Source: Companilactobacillus musae (GTDB lineage Bacteria; Bacillota; Bacilli; Lactobacillales; Lactobacillaceae). From it: 64,000 nt of DNA. The notes beneath the pieces were generated by a model. It worked only from the letters and a program-made list of their open reading frames with translations. It was not told the DNA's origin and did not search any database. The DNA is taken from assembly GCF_003967595.1 (NCBI RefSeq), contig NZ_BIFW01000002.1, positions 186,001 to 250,000 of the forward strand, given 5' to 3'. Made by a program: the position numbers and the translations under genes. Positions 53,816-60,831 of the stretch are shown here, in pieces (the first letter of the stretch is position 1; every line of letters begins with the position of its first letter).

Positions 53816-54680
53816 CTATCTCCTTCTCAAATCCATCTAATACCTCTTGATTACTATTTTCTTTGGCCTTACGTGACGTCTTAGAACTTGTTTTCTTTGT
53901 ATTCTTAGAAGATGAATCATTATTATTAATCAATTCAGATACATCAGATGCTGGTGCTTCATCTGTCTCGGTAGCATTGATATCTTTAATATCATTAGAA
54001 ACATCATCAACAGTTTCTTCATCTGTTAAGAAAGCTGTTTGCATATCTACTGACATTGGACCCCATTTACCAATCAGGTTTCTTAAGACCGTCTTTAGCG
54101 CCATAGCATCAAAATCAGTTGCCCAAACTCCGGAAGGCTGTTGTTTACCTGACATTTTTGAGAATTTTTGACGGTGATCATCAATCATTGAATGTGTCCA
54201 AAATACTGTCTTTTCAAACCCATTAAGCAATTTGAAACTACCAACGTATCCAATAGGCTGTTCATCCTTGTCTCTATCTCTAAATGCTGGCGTATAGTTA
54301 AGTTCTTCAGTCAATGGATTCCATCCATGAAATTCATCTTTATAGACCGAAATGGCATTTAATCGCTTGTATTGTCCTGAACGTTGTGCTAATTGAATGT
54401 AGCCTTTATAACCCATTTGAGCTTGAGCTTTACCACTATATGGAACCAAATACATATATCCAAAGTTTTGATTAATCGGTAAATCAAGCGATGCAGCAAC
54501 CAAAGCTGATGAAATAACACTTGTCTGATCAACGTTCTTTAAATCTTGATTACTATTAACGATATTCACGATTGAGGAAATGAATTGTGGTGCTTTCTTA
54601 CCTAAAACATCATTGAATTTGCTCTTAATCGTATCTGATCTAACTAACTCTTTAACTGGTATTCTTGCTAAGTCCTTCAT
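53790..54680 (-). CDS. recT: RecT-family single-strand annealing protein
   Basis: 296 residues. RecT pattern: AASLDLPINQNFGYMYLVPYSGKAQAQMGYKGYIQLAQRSGQYKRLNAISVYKDEF, and WATDFDAMALKTVLRNLIGKWGPMS. The C-terminal 70 residues are Ser/Asp/Lys-rich and disordered. Anneals strands produced by the neighbouring nuclease. GGAGGA upstream of the ATG. Confidence 0.93.
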   Translation of the reverse strand: MKDLARIPVKELVRSDTIKSKFNDVLGKKAPQFISSIVNIVNSNQDLKNVDQTSVISSALVAASLDLPINQNFGYMYLVPYSGKAQAQMGYKGYIQLAQRSGQYKRLNAISVYKDEFHGWNPLTEELNYTPAFRDRDKDEQPIGYVGSFKLLNGFEKTVFWTHSMIDDHRQKFSKMSGKQQPSGVWATDFDAMALKTVLRNLIGKWGPMSVDMQTAFLTDEETVDDVSNDIKDINATETDEAPASDVSELINNNDSSSKNTKKTSSKTSRKAKENSNQEVLDGFEKEIDDDADTNK

Positions 54681-54682
54681 AA

Positions 54683-54799
54683 TTAAAATTCCTCCGCTCT
54701 GTCTGCTTTAATATCGTCTTCCTTGGCTTTCTCTTCGTAATAAGAATCAGCCTTAATAACGCTATCTTCATCAGATAGCCAACTATCAAAATTACCCAT
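54683..54799 (-). CDS. Small acidic phage protein
   Basis: 38 residues: MGNFDSWLSDEDSVIKADSY, then YEEKAKEDDIKADRAEEF. GAGGA seven bases before the ATG; stop 3 bp before the RecT ATG. Unknown function. Confidence 0.65.
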   Translation of the reverse strand: MGNFDSWLSDEDSVIKADSYYEEKAKEDDIKADRAEEF

Positions 54800-54854
54800 T
54801 TTAAATTCCTCTTAACGTGTTAAAATAAATGTATAAATATTTTTTAATACCTTG

Positions 54855-54888
54855 GACTCTCTATTTAGTGGATAGAGAGTCTTTTTTT
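54855..54888 (+). terminator. Hairpin with T-run facing the plus strand
   Basis: GACTCTCTAT/ATAGAGAGTC followed by seven T on the plus strand, opposite to local transcription; it overlaps the stop of the membrane-protein gene. May stop antisense transcripts. Confidence 0.6.
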
Positions 54889-55112
54889 ATGACTTCAGGT
54901 GTGCGATCTGTATAAGTATCAGTAGTGACCTTATCTGATTTGCCAAACAATGAATCAATATGCTTGTGCCAAAACTTTTGAACTGATTTACGTTTCTTAT
55001 CATCAATATCAAATAAATTAAGAAAGCCGCCTTCTTCTTCGACAACTGAACCAATTCCTAAACCAATTACAATAAACATCCCAAAACCAAAAATTGCATC
55101 TGATGTAAACAT
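54861..55112 (-). CDS. Small phage membrane protein
   Basis: 83 residues. One N-terminal hydrophobic helix (SDAIFGFGMFIVIGLGIGSVV), then a charged cytosolic tail (KKRKSVQKFWHKHIDSLFGKS). ATG at 55112 with AGGAGG. Unknown function. Confidence 0.7.
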   Translation of the reverse strand: MFTSDAIFGFGMFIVIGLGIGSVVEEEGGFLNLFDIDDKKRKSVQKFWHKHIDSLFGKSDKVTTDTYTDRTPEVIKKDSLSTK

Positions 55113-55124
55113 CTGTATCACCTC

Positions 55125-55358
55125 CTAAAATGTGAATCTGTATGTGTATTTGTCTTGCTCTGAACGAATCAACTTGGCCTTTAGATCTCCTTCGGACCAT
55201 TCAAAAATAATTTCTTCGGGTATCTCACTATCAAAAGTTTCTTCCATACTGTTAAAGCCTTGTTTAATCATCAATAATGTCTTTTCTGGTACTTGCTCAA
55301 TTTTGAAAGAACTCTTTGCTAACTTTCTTTGACGTTTGTATTCTTCTGGATCAAACAT
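55125..55358 (-). CDS. Phage protein of unknown function
   Basis: 77 residues: FDPEEYKRQRKLAKSSFKIEQVPEKTLLMIKQGFNSMEETFDSEIPEEIIFEWSEGDLKAKLIRSE... in an alpha then beta layout. AGAGG ribosome site. No family recognised. Confidence 0.7.
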   Translation of the reverse strand: MFDPEEYKRQRKLAKSSFKIEQVPEKTLLMIKQGFNSMEETFDSEIPEEIIFEWSEGDLKAKLIRSEQDKYTYRFTF

Positions 55359-55360
55359 AT

Positions 55361-55693
55361 TTAAATTACCTCTGATTTCATAAATTCCTTTTTGTGTCGT
55401 TCAATAAATTCTTTGAATTCCTTTGGATAGAATTTCCAAGGCTTCCTTCTAGCTTCGGGAAAGTAAACGCAACCGCCATTATCAACGTCTAATTGATCTC
55501 GGTATCGTTCAAGCTTTGGAATTAAAGTATTTCTTGATTTAATTCCCGTAGTTTTAAGTGCCCACGATAAATTTTCAAAAGTATGATCCTTAGATTTTTC
55601 GGCTTGTTGTTGGTTATATTCATCTATTGGAGTTAAAACATAAGTTTCTAGTCCGTTACCAAAATCAATCATCATTGTTTTAGGCTCTTGCAT
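55361..55693 (-). CDS. DUF771-like early phage protein
   Basis: 110 residues. The C-terminal GGCVYFPEARRKPWKFYPKEFKEFIERHKKEF matches the DUF771 style, a winged-helix-like DNA-binding group in early phage operons. Overlaps the upstream regulator by 14 bp. Confidence 0.7.
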   Translation of the reverse strand: MQEPKTMMIDFGNGLETYVLTPIDEYNQQQAEKSKDHTFENLSWALKTTGIKSRNTLIPKLERYRDQLDVDNGGCVYFPEARRKPWKFYPKEFKEFIERHKKEFMKSEVI

Positions 55694-56183
55694 TATTAAC
55701 TTCTCTCCTTTCTAGTAAGGCTTCGGGTACTGAAATACCTTCGCTCTTTAAAATATTTGTAGCAGATAAAATCATTTTTAGACCTGTATCAAATAGCTCT
55801 AACGAATTACTTCCAATCGCTTTTTTGTTAGGAATTTCAACACTTAACAAGTTCATTAGATTTATAATAGCTACATCGCTCTCACTATCCTCTTGCTGCG
55901 CTCCAATTAGATCAGCTAGGCTATCTTCCCTATTTTTTCTTAAACTATTTAGATAAGAGCTTGGTAGTCTTAACTCGTAACATAGAAGTGCAAGTATGAA
56001 ACGATCATCGCTATACTCTGAATTAGCTATAATCCATAAGTATTTGTCATCAACAAAATTTTTAGTGAACCATTCTTGTGCAGATTGTGGTTTGACATCA
56101 CATAGAATTGCTATTTTTCTTTGACTTATATTTTTTCGATAACGTAAATCCTCAAGCTCTCTAAAAATATTTACATTGTTCAA
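55680..56183 (-). CDS. Phage HTH regulator, CII-like position
   Basis: 167 residues, TTG start with AGGAGG eight bases upstream. N-terminal helix-turn-helix (RYRKNISQRKIAILCDVKPQSAQEWFTKNF); the rest is helical and may oligomerise. It faces a divergent small gene across an inverted repeat (56204-56232). Role in early control is inferred. Confidence 0.7.
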   Translation of the reverse strand: MNNVNIFRELEDLRYRKNISQRKIAILCDVKPQSAQEWFTKNFVDDKYLWIIANSEYSDDRFILALLCYELRLPSSYLNSLRKNREDSLADLIGAQQEDSESDVAIINLMNLLSVEIPNKKAIGSNSLELFDTGLKMILSATNILKSEGISVPEALLERREVNNARA

Positions 56184-56203
56184 TTTCTATCACCTCCTTA
56201 TGG

Positions 56204-56232
56204 ACCTTTCATTTATAATTAATTTGAAAGGT
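56204..56232. promoter_or_regulatory. Inverted repeat between two divergent phage genes
   Basis: ACCTTTCA (56204-56211) pairs with TGAAAGGT (56225-56232) around an AT-rich centre with TATAAT-like bases; it abuts both ribosome sites. Candidate operator. Confidence 0.5.
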
Positions 56233-56242
56233 GGTGAAATAT

Positions 56243-56482
56243 ATGACACGCGTTTATGCTAATTTGCTTGGTGTGTGGACTGACTTAAGTAGTGACCCAG
56301 ATTGCGTTATTGGAAACAACCGTCAGAACCCTTCTACTTGGTGGGAAGAGGGCGCCGACATGTGGTATCCAAGAGCTCAAACCGATGAAAACACTTTGTA
56401 TCAATGGCCTTATGTAATGCTCTCCTACAAAGGAACTACTTATCGTGTTTTCCCTTCGCAAATTCAGATTTTGGGAGAATGA
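56243..56482 (+). CDS. Small plus-strand phage gene with own terminator
   Basis: 79 residues (MTRVYANLLGVWTDL..., ...WWEEGADMWYP..., YVMLSYKGTTYRVFPSQIQILGE), Trp/Tyr-rich, strand-like. AAGGTGGTGA precedes the ATG at 56243. It runs against the surrounding early operon and is followed by a plus-strand terminator at 56517-56547, which supports it as a real gene. Unknown function; perhaps expressed in the lysogen. Confidence 0.65.
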   Translation: MTRVYANLLGVWTDLSSDPDCVIGNNRQNPSTWWEEGADMWYPRAQTDENTLYQWPYVMLSYKGTTYRVFPSQIQILGE

Positions 56483-56645
56483 TATTTGCTTTTAAAATTC
56501 TGAATGTTTCATCTTTGTCGTCAAGAGTATTCTTGGCGGCTTTTTTTGAATAGATATAATCAATTTGATCTTTTATCTGTATCCAATCCCTGAATGCAAG
56601 CCCCTGAGTGATTTCTGCAATTTGTTTCAATTTGTCTTTGTTCAT
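56436..56645 (-). CDS. Small phage protein of unknown function
   Basis: About 69 residues: NKDKLKQIAEITQGLAFRDWIQIKDQIDYIYSKKAAKN..., ending SEFAKGKHDK. Strong AGGAGG ribosome site. Its 3' end overlaps the plus-strand gene tail to tail by 47 bp and contains that gene's terminator. Confidence 0.65.
   Translation of the reverse strand: MNKDKLKQIAEITQGLAFRDWIQIKDQIDYIYSKKAAKNTLDDKDETFRILKANIILPKSEFAKGKHDK
56517..56547 (+). terminator. Plus-strand terminator of the small gene
   Basis: GTCGTCAAGA pairs with TCTTGGCGGC (two GU pairs), followed by seven T. Confidence 0.75.
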
Positions 56646-56769
56646 AAATCTCACCTCCTTAAACTGTCAAAGTTAGATATTTTTGACAGGCTGTATTTTT
56701 TTAACCTTGTGTTAACGATTAGGCATGGATGTGTTAATCGGCGTTTGTGTACTATTAAGATGTTGATAA

Positions 56770-56988
56770 TCAGGTCCGCTGTAAGCCATGTACGACATCA
56801 TTTTCAAAAAAAATATCATCAATTGATGTATTAAAAAAATCTGAAAAGTTCTTAGCTATGCTCACTGAAGGTACGCTCTTTCCAATCTCAATATCTCGTA
56901 AATATTGTCTTGATATACCAATCTTTTTAGCCAGCTCAGTTTGCGTTAAGCCTTTGGATTTTCTTAAAACAGAAATTTTGTTATTCAT
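56770..56988 (-). CDS. Cro-like XRE-family repressor
   Basis: 72 residues: NNKISVLRKSKGLTQTELAKKIGISRQYLRDIEIGKSVPSVSIAKNFSDFFNTSIDDIFF, a complete HTH_XRE domain with little else. First gene of the minus-strand early operon, facing the CI gene across three operators. Likely the lytic-cycle regulator. Confidence 0.88.
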   Translation of the reverse strand: MNNKISVLRKSKGLTQTELAKKIGISRQYLRDIEIGKSVPSVSIAKNFSDFFNTSIDDIFFENDVVHGLQRT

Positions 56989-57003
56989 TTTTCCTTCACC
57001 TCC

Positions 57004-57105
57004 TTGTCAACTTTATCTTACAAGAAATATAGTAATACATATCTTACTGTTTGTAAACCATGTTTTACAAAAAGATTGTATTTTTTTGTAAACTATATAT
57101 TACAA
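57004..57105. promoter_or_regulatory. Three 20-bp operators of the lysis-lysogeny switch
   Basis: TTGTCAACTTTATCTTACAA (57004-57023), TTGTAAACCATGTTTTACAA (57051-57070) and TTGTAAACTATATATTACAA (57086-57105) share inverted TTGTAA half-sites. The first covers the cro leader, the last lies just before the CI ribosome site. Confidence 0.8.
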
Positions 57106-57126
57106 TACTATTAGGAGGTGGAAAAT

Positions 57127-57489
57127 ATGCCTGACAAGTTAGGCTCTTATTTAAAAGAATTACGTGGTAAAGAATCATTGAGAGACGTTTCCAAAAGAAC
57201 TAATGGAAAGATCAGTCATAGTTATATAGCGGACCTTGAAAAGGGTGTAAGCAGAAGAGGAAATAAGATTAGCCCATCTCCCGAGACGCTTAAAGTCTTA
57301 TCAAAAGTTTATAATACTGATTACGATAAATTAATGAAACTTGCTGGATATTCGGACAAAGATTATAAAAAGAAACACGTTGATTTAGCTGATGACGACG
57401 TTATTATGTCATATGAAGGGAAACCTATTCCACCTGAAGATCTTGAAATAATAAGAAGATTTTTTAGGGGTGGAAAAAATGACAAATAA
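57127..57489 (+). CDS. CI-like XRE-family phage repressor
   Basis: 120 residues. HTH_XRE domain LGSYLKELRGKESLRDVSKRTNGKISHSYIADLEKGV...SPSPETLKVLSKVYNTDYDKLMKLAGYS, followed by a short tail; it lacks a LexA-type peptidase domain. ATG at 57127 with AGGAGG. The next gene is an ImmA/IrrE-like protease, which in other elements cleaves or antagonises such repressors at induction. Confidence 0.9.
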   Translation: MPDKLGSYLKELRGKESLRDVSKRTNGKISHSYIADLEKGVSRRGNKISPSPETLKVLSKVYNTDYDKLMKLAGYSDKDYKKKHVDLADDDVIMSYEGKPIPPEDLEIIRRFFRGGKNDK

Positions 57490-57913
57490 TGAAATTAAGC
57501 CTTATTTGATGAACATTGCTCTTGATAATAATATATCCGTAGTCTTTTTTGATACTTTAGATCCATATACACCACCTGCGACTGATATAGAAGCCAGATG
57601 TATAGCCATGAACTCAAGATGGCATAACAAATCGGAAATCCCATTTCAACTGGCTCATGAATTGGGACATATATTATCTGGTCAACAATCAACTAAGATC
57701 CTCTATTTCACTCCATATAAGTATGGCATGGAGTTAGAAGCCAACGAGTATGCTATTTCCTTATTACTTCCAACATATTTGGAAGACAAAAATGCTTGGG
57801 ACATAAATGTACATCAATTTATGGATCATTTTAGTATTCCATATCATCTCGAAGATATAGTTATTAGAGAAATAAAAAAATATTATAACCAATTGTACAA
57901 AAAGCTTATTTAA
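57479..57913 (+). CDS. ImmA/IrrE-family metallopeptidase
   Basis: 144 residues. Zinc protease motif AHELGH (His60, Glu61, His64) within PFQLAHELGHILSG and the downstream Glu in MELEANEYAISLLLP. Overlaps the repressor gene by 11 bp and probably triggers prophage induction by degrading the repressor. Confidence 0.92.
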   Translation: MTNNEIKPYLMNIALDNNISVVFFDTLDPYTPPATDIEARCIAMNSRWHNKSEIPFQLAHELGHILSGQQSTKILYFTPYKYGMELEANEYAISLLLPTYLEDKNAWDINVHQFMDHFSIPYHLEDIVIREIKKYYNQLYKKLI

Positions 57914-57971
57914 AAAATGTCCAAATACTGACGACATTAAAAGCTGATTAATATGTTATAGGGAGATATTT

Positions 57972-58562
57972 ATGATGAAGAAAAGAAGTGTAGTTTTAGG
58001 ACTAGTAACAATTTTACTAGCTACAACAGCAGTAGGATGTTCAAGTGGAAGTTCAACAAGTGGTTCTAACAATTCAAACTCATCTGCAAAAAAAGAAAAT
58101 GGAATTACGATGGACCAATTTAACAAGATTAATCTTGATGAAAACAGCGGTACATCTCTTGACGATCTAAAAAAGGAATTGGGCAAACCTTCTTCCACAT
58201 CAACAAGTACTGTTCAAACACAAACAGTTGATTTAAATACTTGGTCAAAGGGCTTAGGCAATTCATTAGCCGTTGGATTCTCAAATGGTCATGCCATTAG
58301 CAAACATATTAACGGACTAAAAGTAAATAGAAAAAATAAAATTACATTAGATAGTTTTGGTCAAGTACAAAATGGACAATCTGAGGACGATGTTAAAAAA
58401 ATGCTTGGTGATCCAAATGGTATTAACACCTCTACAATTGCAGGTACTACGATTACGATTCTTACATATACATCAGGCCTTAAAGGTAGTCTCGGTTCAA
58501 ATGCTACCGTTACCATTACAAATGGTGCTGTAAGTGGTGAAAGTCAATCAGGATTGGAATAA
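57972..58562 (+). CDS. Prophage lipoprotein with two BLIP/SmpA-like repeats, candidate superinfection exclusion factor
   Basis: 196 residues. Lipoprotein signal peptide with lipobox TAVGCSS (Cys about 23), a Ser/Asn-rich spacer, then two similar domains (about 47-115, ITMDQFNKINLDENSGTSLDDLKKELGKPS; and about 120-190, ITLDSFGQVQNGQSEDDVKKMLGDPN), each of DUF3862/SmpA style. Its place between repressor and integrase, and its surface anchoring, recall Ltp of phage TP-J34, which blocks DNA injection of other phages. Expression from the prophage is likely. Function is inference. Confidence 0.78.
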   Translation: MMKKRSVVLGLVTILLATTAVGCSSGSSTSGSNNSNSSAKKENGITMDQFNKINLDENSGTSLDDLKKELGKPSSTSTSTVQTQTVDLNTWSKGLGNSLAVGFSNGHAISKHINGLKVNRKNKITLDSFGQVQNGQSEDDVKKMLGDPNGINTSTIAGTTITILTYTSGLKGSLGSNATVTITNGAVSGESQSGLE

Positions 58563-58576
58563 TGAAGACAAATATT

Positions 58577-58600
58577 AAGCCTTAACTGGCTTTTTATTTT
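58577..58600 (+). terminator. Weak terminator after the lipoprotein gene
   Basis: AAGCC/GGCTT with loop TTAACT followed by T-rich sequence. Confidence 0.55.
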
Positions 58601-58691
58601 TGACACAAAAAGAACATATGTACCCCTAAGGCTTATATTTTTTGTCAAAAATGACAGTTAAAACATACAGCTTTGAAAGGAATGACAGCTT

Positions 58692-59810
58692 ATGGCTTCA
58701 ATTACTAAAAAGGATAACGGCAAATGGATTGCTAGAGTGTCTTTCAAAGATCAAGAAACTAATAAGTTTAAAACTAAGTCGAATAGCTTTAAAACTAAAG
58801 CTCAAGCATCTGAATGGGCTAGAAAAATTGAACTTGAAAAAAATGATACTGATTTGGCAAAACAAAACATCAGCTTCTTTAATTACTATACTTGGTGGGC
58901 TAAAACGTACCGTAAAAATAACATATCTCATGGATCACAATTAAGATATGATCGTGTAGGAGAAATTATAAAAAGTGAGTTTCACGACACCCCACTAACA
59001 GACATAACTAAGCCTAAATATCAGGAATTTTTAAACAAATTTGGCAAGGACTACTCTAAGGAAACGGTCACACGTCTTAATTCTTATATAAGGTCTATGT
59101 GCCTGGAAGCTATTGATGAACAAATAATAAAGCAAAACTTCACACGTAAAGCAAAAATTTCATTTGGTGTAGAAGCAAAAGAACCTGACGCTAAATTTCT
59201 TGAGCTTGATGATTTTGAAAATCTTATGAGTTACTCTATTGCACGATACTCATTTTCTAACACTTCACCGTTGATGATCTTTTTTATATGTCAAACTGGT
59301 GCAAGATTCGAGGAAGCTAGTGGGCTATCGTGGGAGGATATAGACTTCGATAATCTTCTTGTTTCTTTTAAAAAAGCATATAAAATTAATCCTCGGAAAG
59401 TTGGCCCACTCAAAAACAAATATTCATATCGTACAATATCAATTAGTCAAAAACTTGCTGATCTATTGAAACAACAAAAACAGGTTCAAGAAGCATACTA
59501 CAAGGCTAACAACAAGAAAAATGAATATAACTTCGTATTTAGAAATCAACGACTAGAAAATCCAAGTAATAGAACTGTAAATGACATGTTAAGCAATATG
59601 CTGACAGAAATTGACGCTAAAAAACAAGTCAGTATCCACGATCTAAGACACACACATGTATCTTATTTAATCGCTAATAGCTATGATATTCTCTTCATAT
59701 CAAATCGTATTGGACACGCTGACGCTTCTACTACCTTAAAGGTTTACTCTCACTTGATGAAAAATCTTAAGGATAAGGAAAATAACAACTTACGTACTCT
59801 CTTTAATTAG
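58692..59810 (+). CDS. int: Tyrosine-family phage integrase
   Basis: 372 residues. N-terminal AP2-like arm-binding region (ASITKKDNGKWIARVSFKDQETNKFKTKS), core-binding helices, and the catalytic domain with Arg in QTGARFEEASGLSW, HDLRHTH (His-x-x-Arg) and nucleophile Tyr352 in KVYSHL. Integrates at tRNA-Thr using core sites and the GTGCAAA arm sites that flank it. Next to attR as expected. Confidence 0.96.
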   Translation: MASITKKDNGKWIARVSFKDQETNKFKTKSNSFKTKAQASEWARKIELEKNDTDLAKQNISFFNYYTWWAKTYRKNNISHGSQLRYDRVGEIIKSEFHDTPLTDITKPKYQEFLNKFGKDYSKETVTRLNSYIRSMCLEAIDEQIIKQNFTRKAKISFGVEAKEPDAKFLELDDFENLMSYSIARYSFSNTSPLMIFFICQTGARFEEASGLSWEDIDFDNLLVSFKKAYKINPRKVGPLKNKYSYRTISISQKLADLLKQQKQVQEAYYKANNKKNEYNFVFRNQRLENPSNRTVNDMLSNMLTEIDAKKQVSIHDLRHTHVSYLIANSYDILFISNRIGHADASTTLKVYSHLMKNLKDKENNNLRTLFN

Positions 59811-59823
59811 AGGGTATTTTTTT
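59795..59823 (+). terminator. Terminator overlapping the integrase stop
   Basis: TACTCTCT/AGAGGGTA with loop TTAAT and seven T; it includes the last integrase codons. Confidence 0.8.
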
Positions 59824-59840
59824 GACCTCCAGTGCCGTCC

Positions 59841-59939
59841 GTGCAAAATGCAGCAATATCAATGCTTACAGCCAAATAATTTGCACGGCACCATTTCAAA
59901 GTGTCTCAAAAATCATCACCGTGCAAACTATCATGCAAA
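59841..59939. promoter_or_regulatory. Integrase arm-type sites, right arm
   Basis: GTGCAAA at 59841, its inverse TTTGCAC at 59880, GTGCAAA at 59921 and ATGCAAA at 59933; the first three carry CC/GG extensions (CCGTGCAAA). They occupy the gene-free stretch 59811-60059 together with two terminators. Confidence 0.65.
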
Positions 59940-59980
59940 CTCTTTTGAGTTTTTATGAATTTTTTAAAAAATGAAGAAAT

Positions 59981-60020
59981 AAAAAAAACACCCAAATGCT
60001 GATTTAACAACATTTAGGCG
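59981..60020 (-). terminator. Phage-supplied terminator for tRNA-Thr
   Basis: On the minus strand CGCCTAAATG pairs with CATTTGGGTG and is followed by eight T, 40 bases after the tRNA 3' end. It replaces the original terminator left outside attL. Confidence 0.75.
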
Positions 60021-60059
60021 CTTAATATTTTAAATTGAACTTATTTGAAATTATTAAAA

Positions 60060-60072
60060 AGCCGTCTATCGG
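60060..60072. other. attR: Prophage attachment core, attR side
   Basis: AGCCGTCTATCGG identical to 20869-20881; covers the discriminator base, the 3' acceptor strand and part of the T arm of tRNA-Thr. Confidence 0.9.
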
Positions 60073-60133
60073 ATTTGAACCGACGACCCCCACCTTACCA
60101 TGGTGATGCTCTACCTATCTGAGCTAAGACGGC
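60060..60133 (-). tRNA. tRNA-Thr(GGT)
   Basis: Full cloverleaf on the minus strand: acceptor GCCGTCT/AGACGGC, D arm GCTCAGATAGGTAGAGC, anticodon stem TCACC/GGTGG with loop ATGGTAA (anticodon GGT), T loop TTCAAAT. CCA not encoded. Integration site of the prophage, left intact by the core duplication. Confidence 0.96.
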
Positions 60134-60185
60134 ATGACACTTTCTACATTTTAGCAAATTTGCCATGTGTAGAAAATGCTTTTAA

Positions 60186-60707
60186 TTAAAATGCTTCGAT
60201 AATTTCGGAAATACCAGTAGCAAAGAAGAAGAAGGCTAACATAAACACAATGAAGCCTCCTGCCAAAACAGGATTAAATAACAAAATGAATGCAAATAGC
60301 AAATTCAAGAGTGCTAAAATCACAATCAAAATGTAGTATTTACGTCCAAAAAAGTGGTAGAAACGTGAAGTAAGAATTTGAAATACGGCATCTAACAAGA
60401 ACCAAATAGCAAACATATAGATGATAACCACTATACCTACATTCACATGTGAAATAAAAATAATACCGATAATAATATTAACAATGGCCCCAAATATTGT
60501 CCAACCACTGCGAACTCCTAAAAACTTGGTCATCTGTGATCCGAACCACAGTTGATAAACCCCTCTCAAAATAACAAATACACCGAAGATAACAGCAATG
60601 GTCGATAAACTGTTCAATGGATACCACAATACTAAGTATCCAGCATACAGAGAAATCAAACCAATAATGAATCCGAACCAGTCAAAACGACGTTTTGGTT
60701 CACTCAT
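60186..60707 (-). CDS. HdeD/DUF308-family membrane protein
   Basis: 173 residues with six membrane helices in three similar pairs, the HdeD/DUF308 layout (GFIIGLISLYAGYLVLWYP; GVFVILRGVYQLWFGSQM; MFAIWFLLDAVFQILTSRF). HdeD has been tied to acid resistance in E. coli; here the role is unknown. GGGGGAG precedes the ATG. Divergent from the metalloregulator. Confidence 0.85.
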   Translation of the reverse strand: MSEPKRRFDWFGFIIGLISLYAGYLVLWYPLNSLSTIAVIFGVFVILRGVYQLWFGSQMTKFLGVRSGWTIFGAIVNIIIGIIFISHVNVGIVVIIYMFAIWFLLDAVFQILTSRFYHFFGRKYYILIVILALLNLLFAFILLFNPVLAGGFIVFMLAFFFFATGISEIIEAF

Positions 60708-60781
60708 AAAATCTCCCCCTCTCTTTCTTAATTACTTTATTATTTTAACATTATAGATTATCAAAGTTGAATGATATGCGC

Positions 60782-60810
60782 TATAATAGAAAGGCTAATA
60801 ATATTATTAG
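60782..60810 (+). promoter_or_regulatory. -10 box and palindrome upstream of the metalloregulator
   Basis: TATAAT (60782-60787) is followed by the perfect 16-bp palindrome CTAATAATATTATTAG (60795-60810), in the start region of the transcript. A self-regulatory DtxR/MntR-type operator is plausible. Confidence 0.55.
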
Positions 60811-60831
60811 GCTAAACGAAAGGTTGCAAAA

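Noticed and set aside
58642-58944. Frame overlapping the integrase start
   Set aside because: Shifted reading of the integrase N-terminal codons; the integrase frame has the conserved domain and ribosome site.
20869-60072. Prophage remnant rather than an intact phage
   Set aside because: All core modules are present without frameshifts or stops (int, repressor, replication, terminase, head, tail, baseplate, holin, lysin) and both att cores match exactly; still, no excisionase was identified, so activity is not proven.
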